Source: Epithemia pelagica
Taxonomy: Eukaryota; Bacillariophyta; Bacillariophyceae; Surirellales; Surirellaceae
DNA length: 64,000 nucleotides
Direction of reading: 5' to 3'
NCBI GenBank assembly: GCA_946965045.2
Contig: OX337229.1
Coordinates: 3,844,001 to 3,908,000, forward strand
The first letter of the stretch is position 1. The number at the start of each line of letters is the position of its first letter. Shown here piece by piece: positions 59,892 to 64,000 of this stretch. The notes beneath the pieces are model-generated. The model saw only the letters and a program-made list of their open reading frames with translations, was not told where the DNA came from and did no database searches. The position numbers and the translations under genes are program-made.

Positions 59892-61766
59892 ATGGCAGTA
59901 CTTGGGTACCTGTGGATATTCCTATTGATACTTGGATGCAGACCAAGTTGCCTTGCCAATGCCATGTCTCCTCGTCGTGAGGAGTCATCCCTTGGACCGT
60001 CCAAAAGCTTGTCAACCCAACAGGATAGAAAACAACCTTCGTTTCTACGTGCCACCCAAGGAATGGAGCATGAGGACCAATCAAGCGCATTTCGTATGAA
60101 AAGTCATTGGTTATTGTCTTGGTCGACGGATGGAGCCAAGGAAAAGAAGGATACGATTGCAGGCAACCACAACAACAATGACAGAGAGGAGAAGTACCAT
60201 TTGGGTACGACAGCTGAAACATGGAGAGACATGCTCCCGAAATGGATAAGTACATTGCAAGATTACCCGCAAGGTGAACGAAATCAACCACCACAGTATG
60301 GACACGCCTTGTTTCGGAGAGTTGTTCGTGGATCACGGTCCTTGGGAGATGTGGAACTCGTGGACACAACCGAAGCCTCCATGTCATCTTCCTTTGTGGA
60401 GGAAACGGCTTCTACGAGTGTGGCTGTGGAAGAACCCGAGCCCTACAGTCCTGTTCAGACTTGGACGTCTCCCTTGTCAACGACGACGACAACAACAACA
60501 ACAACATCGAATGAATTTGGCATAACGGAATCACCCGCTTTAGAAAATGGCGAATTCTCGTCTCCAATGGAAGGGACACCCTCCGAACCAGTCGAGCAAC
60601 AACACGAAACACCACCCGAAGCGGCGGTTGGCTCGGCTCTTTTGGACTCTGAGCAACAACCGTTGGAACAATTTGGAGGCCAGGATGGTGCCGACAAAGA
60701 TGCAGATTGGGGCGACGAAGATTGGGATGACGATGAAGAAGAACCAAACCAAATTGACGGCAATGATGATACCTGGGATGATGACGAGGACGATGATGAA
60801 TGGAACGACGACGAGCCAGCCGAGCAGCTAGAAGGAGGACAAACGGATGACGTGGTGGTTATGTATGCTCCAGACGAGGTGGAGTCTCCTGGAGTTCAGC
60901 CAGAGTTTGACAGTCAAGGAAATGTACCGACCAAACAAGAGGAAACAGTGGTGAATCCTGAAATTCAAATGGGCACAACACCAGCGACTCCTACAACTAC
61001 CATTTCCGGTACGACGGAATATGGAAATCCACCGCCCAGCATCACCCCACCTGTACCCGAGTCTCCTGCCATGGCACCATATGGCCCGTCGGAATATGGA
61101 AATTCACCGCCCAGCATCACCCCACCTGTACCCGAGTCTCCTGCCATGGCACCATACGGCCCGTCTGGATATGTGCCTCCGATCGAGATGAGTCCACCCA
61201 CCCCGAGGCCCACAAGTGCACCAACAGAAGGTCTCACTCTCCCTCCCACCCCTGGGCCAACTCCCCAACCAACTCCTAGACCCACAACGACACCCACTCC
61301 CAGACCTGTTGAGGAAAAATCTGTCTACAAGGCGAACGACGATGAGACGGACGACAAAACCCAACAAAATGATGATTTATGGAACGACGATAAAACAAAT
61401 GTGGGCAAAGACAACGACGACTCGACGGACGATGAATATGCAGCTGAAGTAGAAGAAGCTGTTGAAAAAGAGCTCCAAGAAGAAGAACGGAAAGTCAAGG
61501 TGTTGAGTGCGTCGGGTGTCTTGCTGGGAATAATGGCCATGATTTTCACGGCATATCAAATGTCGGAGAATCCCGATGGCATTTATGCCGCGGCATGCCG
61601 ATTTTGCATCACCGTGCTTGTGTGTTTGTTTCGTATTATTCTGAGTCCCTGCAAAGGCTTGTTTGGCTATGCCAACAATCGTCATTTGTCTCACTATGGA
61701 CATGTCCCTGTCTCCACCATGGACTATGGGTACCGAGACCCTTCTGTGGAACTCCAGTTGCAGTAA
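59892..61766 (+). CDS. mucin-like Pro/Thr-rich membrane protein with acidic domain
   Basis: Single exon; Met at 59892 (624 residues) starts a signal peptide AVLGYLWIFLLILGC, whereas the open frame from 59721 begins with a polar stretch. The ectodomain has a poly-Thr run, then an acidic Trp/Asp block (WGDEDWDDDEEE, WDDDEDDDEWNDDE), then Pro/Thr-rich spacer (PTPRPTSAPTEG, PTPQPTPRPTTTPTPRP) likely O-glycosylated. Two 25-residue repeats lie in between. A charged linker leads to two hydrophobic helices near 542-556 and 565-585 and a Tyr-rich tail. This is typical of diatom cell-surface or silica-associated proteins, by composition only. No domain is recognised. Confidence 0.65.
   Translation: MAVLGYLWIFLLILGCRPSCLANAMSPRREESSLGPSKSLSTQQDRKQPSFLRATQGMEHEDQSSAFRMKSHWLLSWSTDGAKEKKDTIAGNHNNNDREEKYHLGTTAETWRDMLPKWISTLQDYPQGERNQPPQYGHALFRRVVRGSRSLGDVELVDTTEASMSSSFVEETASTSVAVEEPEPYSPVQTWTSPLSTTTTTTTTTSNEFGITESPALENGEFSSPMEGTPSEPVEQQHETPPEAAVGSALLDSEQQPLEQFGGQDGADKDADWGDEDWDDDEEEPNQIDGNDDTWDDDEDDDEWNDDEPAEQLEGGQTDDVVVMYAPDEVESPGVQPEFDSQGNVPTKQEETVVNPEIQMGTTPATPTTTISGTTEYGNPPPSITPPVPESPAMAPYGPSEYGNSPPSITPPVPESPAMAPYGPSGYVPPIEMSPPTPRPTSAPTEGLTLPPTPGPTPQPTPRPTTTPTPRPVEEKSVYKANDDETDDKTQQNDDLWNDDKTNVGKDNDDSTDDEYAAEVEEAVEKELQEEERKVKVLSASGVLLGIMAMIFTAYQMSENPDGIYAAACRFCITVLVCLFRIILSPCKGLFGYANNRHLSHYGHVPVSTMDYGYRDPSVELQLQ
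61017..61166. repeat. two 75 bp in-frame direct repeats
   Basis: Units at 61017-61091 and 61092-61166 each encode 25 residues beginning EYGNPPPSITPPVPES (second copy has Ser for the first Pro). They differ at a few positions, so the duplication is fairly recent. They lie in the Pro-rich spacer of the mucin-like protein. Confidence 0.92.
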
Positions 61767-62427
61767 TGGCACTACGTTGTGATGGGAAATTTTAAAAATA
61801 GAGATCGAGGAAGAAGACTCACTTGGAAATATACTTCCTAGATACTCCACGGACTCCTAAAGGAAAAAGCCGAAAATAGGGCAACGGTGATTGGGCAAAT
61901 ACGGTAGTCCAAAATTTCTGTCAACACTTTTTCAGGTTTTGGTACGGTGGGAGCAATTCCAACAACCATTGTAGCTAGATAGATTTTAGCCATGATTTGC
62001 AATACATTTCGACGGATACTTCGGAAAACAATTTACTTTTTTCCTTTGAGTTCACTTTATGCATGAAATATGCCGTTTTGTCAATGCATTAACATTGTTG
62101 AGCAACAACCTTGTCACTATGTTACAGACAGCGAAGCTGTCAAACATGATGGTGATGTGGTCCGTCTATTCCGTACTGATCGTGAATCAAGGTTTGTTCC
62201 CAATGCATAGGGATAGGATAGGGGATACATAGGGCCTTCTTCACGTTTGGGGGTTGGGGGGATGATGGACAGGCGCGGAGACAGACAGTTCACGGTCGTG
62301 GATCTGGATCTGAATATCCAGCGCTTCGAATTTATAGCTTTATTAAAATAATGATTGTTTTGAAAGCATACTATCGCTTAGATTTCGCCGGGATGCCTTT
62401 GTTGTGCCCCCAATTCTATTCTCACTC
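61767..62427. other. intergenic, no supported gene
   Basis: About 660 bp. It is ordinary non-coding sequence with one GT-rich patch (tgggggttggggggatg near 62250). No open frame of note. Confidence 0.4.
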
Positions 62428-62718
62428 AGGGCTGGTCTTATCAATCGCAAATTTCCAAAAAATGCGATTGTCGTTGTAGCTTATCTTACTACCAGGCGGA
62501 GAGTGCGTCATGGGTTTTCGTGACTGGGCTTCTTGAGTGTAATCCTATTGAGCCCTGGTGAGGAAAGGCTCTCTCATTCACGAATGCGTAAGACTCTCCC
62601 TCCGCTGGAGGGGTGTAGGTCCGCTTCATCGCATCGGGCCCGGTACACATACATAGGATGGAGTACATCGTCAGCGTCTTACTGCGATGAAAAATAAATG
62701 GACTGATAAGACCAGCCC
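62428..62718. mobile_element. 291 bp MITE-like element with 15 bp TIRs and 3 bp TSD
   Basis: The left end gggctggtcttatca (62428-62442) is the exact reverse complement of the right end tgataagaccagccc (62704-62718). The triplet TCA flanks both sides (62425-62427 and 62719-62721). Ends starting GGG with a 3 bp duplication suggest the PIF/Harbinger group, but the usual target there is TWA, so the superfamily is unsure. The interior has no coding capacity beyond a chance frame of 77 codons. Confidence 0.72.
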
Positions 62719-63652
62719 TCATTGGCCATCATGTAGACAGAAAGTCGCTGTACAACTTCCTTTTCTATCCAATGTAGTGGGACATGAGACCAACATGACA
62801 TATATAAATATTGCCCTCATATTGGTTTTTGGTAGGGATTAGAAGGATGGAAGGATGTGCGTATGGATTATATAGGCCTGTACTCGTGCCATAATAGCGA
62901 CCAGCTATCCGAACTGGAAAATTGTCCAAAACTATTCTCAAAAGCCTGGGAACGTTGAACAATGACTCCTGAGGCATAGCAATGAGAACAACTCTGGTGT
63001 TTAACCCCGATCTCAATGACTTTCATATTGCTCCTATTGGTCCACTATCCAGTACTAGTACAAACTAGAATACGAGTATGCACATGTTAGCTTCCCGCAT
63101 AGCTTGTCCAGGGTACTAATCAGATCTGGGATAGTCGACATGCAAAGACCTCTCTAGCTAGATCTAGCTAGGAGTACCTATCAACGCTCTCTTTAGCTCT
63201 ACTCTCTACTAGAGAGTAGAGAGTGGACTCCAAAGAGTTTCAAGTCGGCCGCTCTTCTTTCAATTTTTATTGTGAACTGATTAGAAACAGTTAGCTCTTC
63301 TCAGATTTAGCCTGTATGATTCAGAAGTCTACCTACCTACCTACCTATTAGGTAGTTAGCTAGTAGTATTGTCTCTTGAATGGCCTACAGTCTCTGTAGT
63401 TTCAATATTGTATTGGGTAGTCGTCATACTTTGATTTTTGGTTGCTCGTATCGATGTTCTCCATGATCACAATGCTGAAAACAATAGCCCCGGTGATGAA
63501 AGTCATTCCAAAGGCTGGTCGTGAGATGTTTGAGCGGCAAGGGTCAAGGTTTTACTACTACACAATTTGATTCCATTTTCTTACGAGGAGAAAGCGGAAA
63601 CAGACCTGTACCAATTACCACAACACAGCTCCAAACGCAACATCGAGCAACC
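62719..63652. other. intergenic with a perfect 11 bp hairpin
   Basis: About 930 bp upstream of the partial gene at 63653. It contains an inverted repeat with 11 bp arms, ctctactctct and agagagtagag, around a 3 bp loop (63197-63221). A ctacctac run lies near 63331-63347. No gene is supported; a 34-codon frame from about 63463 may be a uORF. Confidence 0.45.
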
Positions 63653-64000
63653 ATGCCACCAAGAACTCTTTCCGAACGGTCCCCAGTGAGCGTTATGAGA
63701 TGGGATGATTCATCAACAATAAGCAGTGTGGAGGTGAAGCCACAGAATAGTAGAGGCATGAATCCCCTGTCGAAATCTGTAAAGTTCACAGAAGAAAACG
63801 ATATATTTGAGATTCCTCACCTCGATGACATCCCTGACAGCGTTGTTGAATCAATATGGTACTCATCAAGGGAATATAGCGAGATCAAAGCTGCATACCA
63901 GCTAACAATATTCATGATGGAATCGGGTGAAAAGATAACAGGCAACGAACACACAACGCGGGGACTTGAGTACAGAACGCAAGAGGGGGCATGGGCACGG
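63653..64000 (+). CDS. diatom-family protein of unknown function, N-terminal part (runs off right edge)
   Basis: ATG at 63653 opens 116 codons without a stop to the window edge. After a variable 40-residue start, the sequence has the conserved block KFTEENDIFEIPHLDDIPD, then SIWYSSREYSEIKAAYQ. RGLEYRTQEGAWAR follows at the very edge. I recall this pattern (a 'VxF-x-[EIV]-x-IPHxxDxxD...W[YF]' block followed by 'RGLEYRT') from many predicted diatom proteins; the family has no known function. It is cytosolic by composition: no signal peptide or membrane segment so far. The true length is unknown because the gene is cut. Confidence 0.75.
   Translation, partial: MPPRTLSERSPVSVMRWDDSSTISSVEVKPQNSRGMNPLSKSVKFTEENDIFEIPHLDDIPDSVVESIWYSSREYSEIKAAYQLTIFMMESGEKITGNEHTTRGLEYRTQEGAWAR

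Noticed and set aside
1-64000. CRISPR arrays, rRNA and tRNA genes
   Set aside because: None was recognised by eye; repeats here are satellite, tandem or transposon types. A tRNA scan would be needed to exclude tRNAs fully.

Overview
This 64 kb window looks like nuclear DNA of a diatom, most likely a pennate one, although the species cannot be named from sequence alone. Genes are dense, on both strands, and mostly have zero to two short GT-AG introns. Many predicted proteins begin with a signal peptide followed by the heterokont plastid-import signature, an aromatic residue (usually Phe) right after the cleavage site (AFAP, AQSF, VLSF, AESF, EAFS). At the right edge is the N-terminus of what I recall as a large diatom-restricted family of unknown function.

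Layout. 1-3664: a partial minus-strand gene running off the left edge, a small Ser/Lys-rich gene, and a 1.45 kb satellite array made of two diverged subfamilies of one ~190 bp unit. 3665-13665: mitochondrial ATPase inhibitor IF1; a 734 bp transposon with 8 bp target-site duplication inserted at the start codon of a GT34-like glycosyltransferase; a divergent pair for methylmalonyl-CoA epimerase and a FadE-type acyl-CoA dehydrogenase; a Tic22-like protein; PABP2; and a secreted or plastid thioredoxin. 13929-18487: a twin-CX9C mitochondrial protein, MoaE/MOCS2B, a Crinkler-like P-loop NTPase/nuclease protein, and an MTH1-like Nudix hydrolase. A scrambled partial copy of the Nudix locus lies on the far side of the Crinkler-like gene.

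18965-30946: cis-prenyltransferase, plastid YacP/Rae1-like NYN nuclease, FRA10AC1, thylakoid insertase ALB3, a truncated mariner-type transposase, SHQ1, a plastid protein with Ala/Gly/Leu helical repeats divergent from a membrane-anchored plastid FKBP, and mitochondrial processing peptidase beta. 31492-43074: an acidic membrane protein, a plastid methyltransferase, a large TANGO6/RTP1 HEAT-repeat protein, a Tyr/Asn/Gln-rich Cys-rich surface protein, and a secreted EEP-family phosphatase/nuclease. 43827-52300: an A20 finger protein, several heterokont-type unknowns, a DHRS12-like reductase and pantothenate synthetase. 52573-64000: a PNUTS-like protein with TFIIS-N domain, PP1 docking motif and two RRMs; a long disordered basic protein; a mucin-like membrane protein; a 291 bp MITE-like element; and the diatom-family partial gene.

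The genes are mostly housekeeping, organised as divergent pairs sharing promoters of about 250-500 bp and convergent pairs whose stop codons can be only 4-11 bp apart. The recognisable functions group around organelle biogenesis (Tic22, ALB3, MPP-beta, FKBP, NYN nuclease), mitochondrial energy and acyl-CoA catabolism, and RNA/RNP processing (PABP2, FRA10AC1, SHQ1, PNUTS-like). The accessory or unstable parts are the satellite array (1346-2793), the start-codon transposon (4756-5505), the Crinkler/Nudix rearrangement (15144-17897), the transposase remnant (24614-25156) and the MITE region (61767-63652). All intron boundaries were placed by eye from GT/AG signals, reading frame and protein-family continuity.
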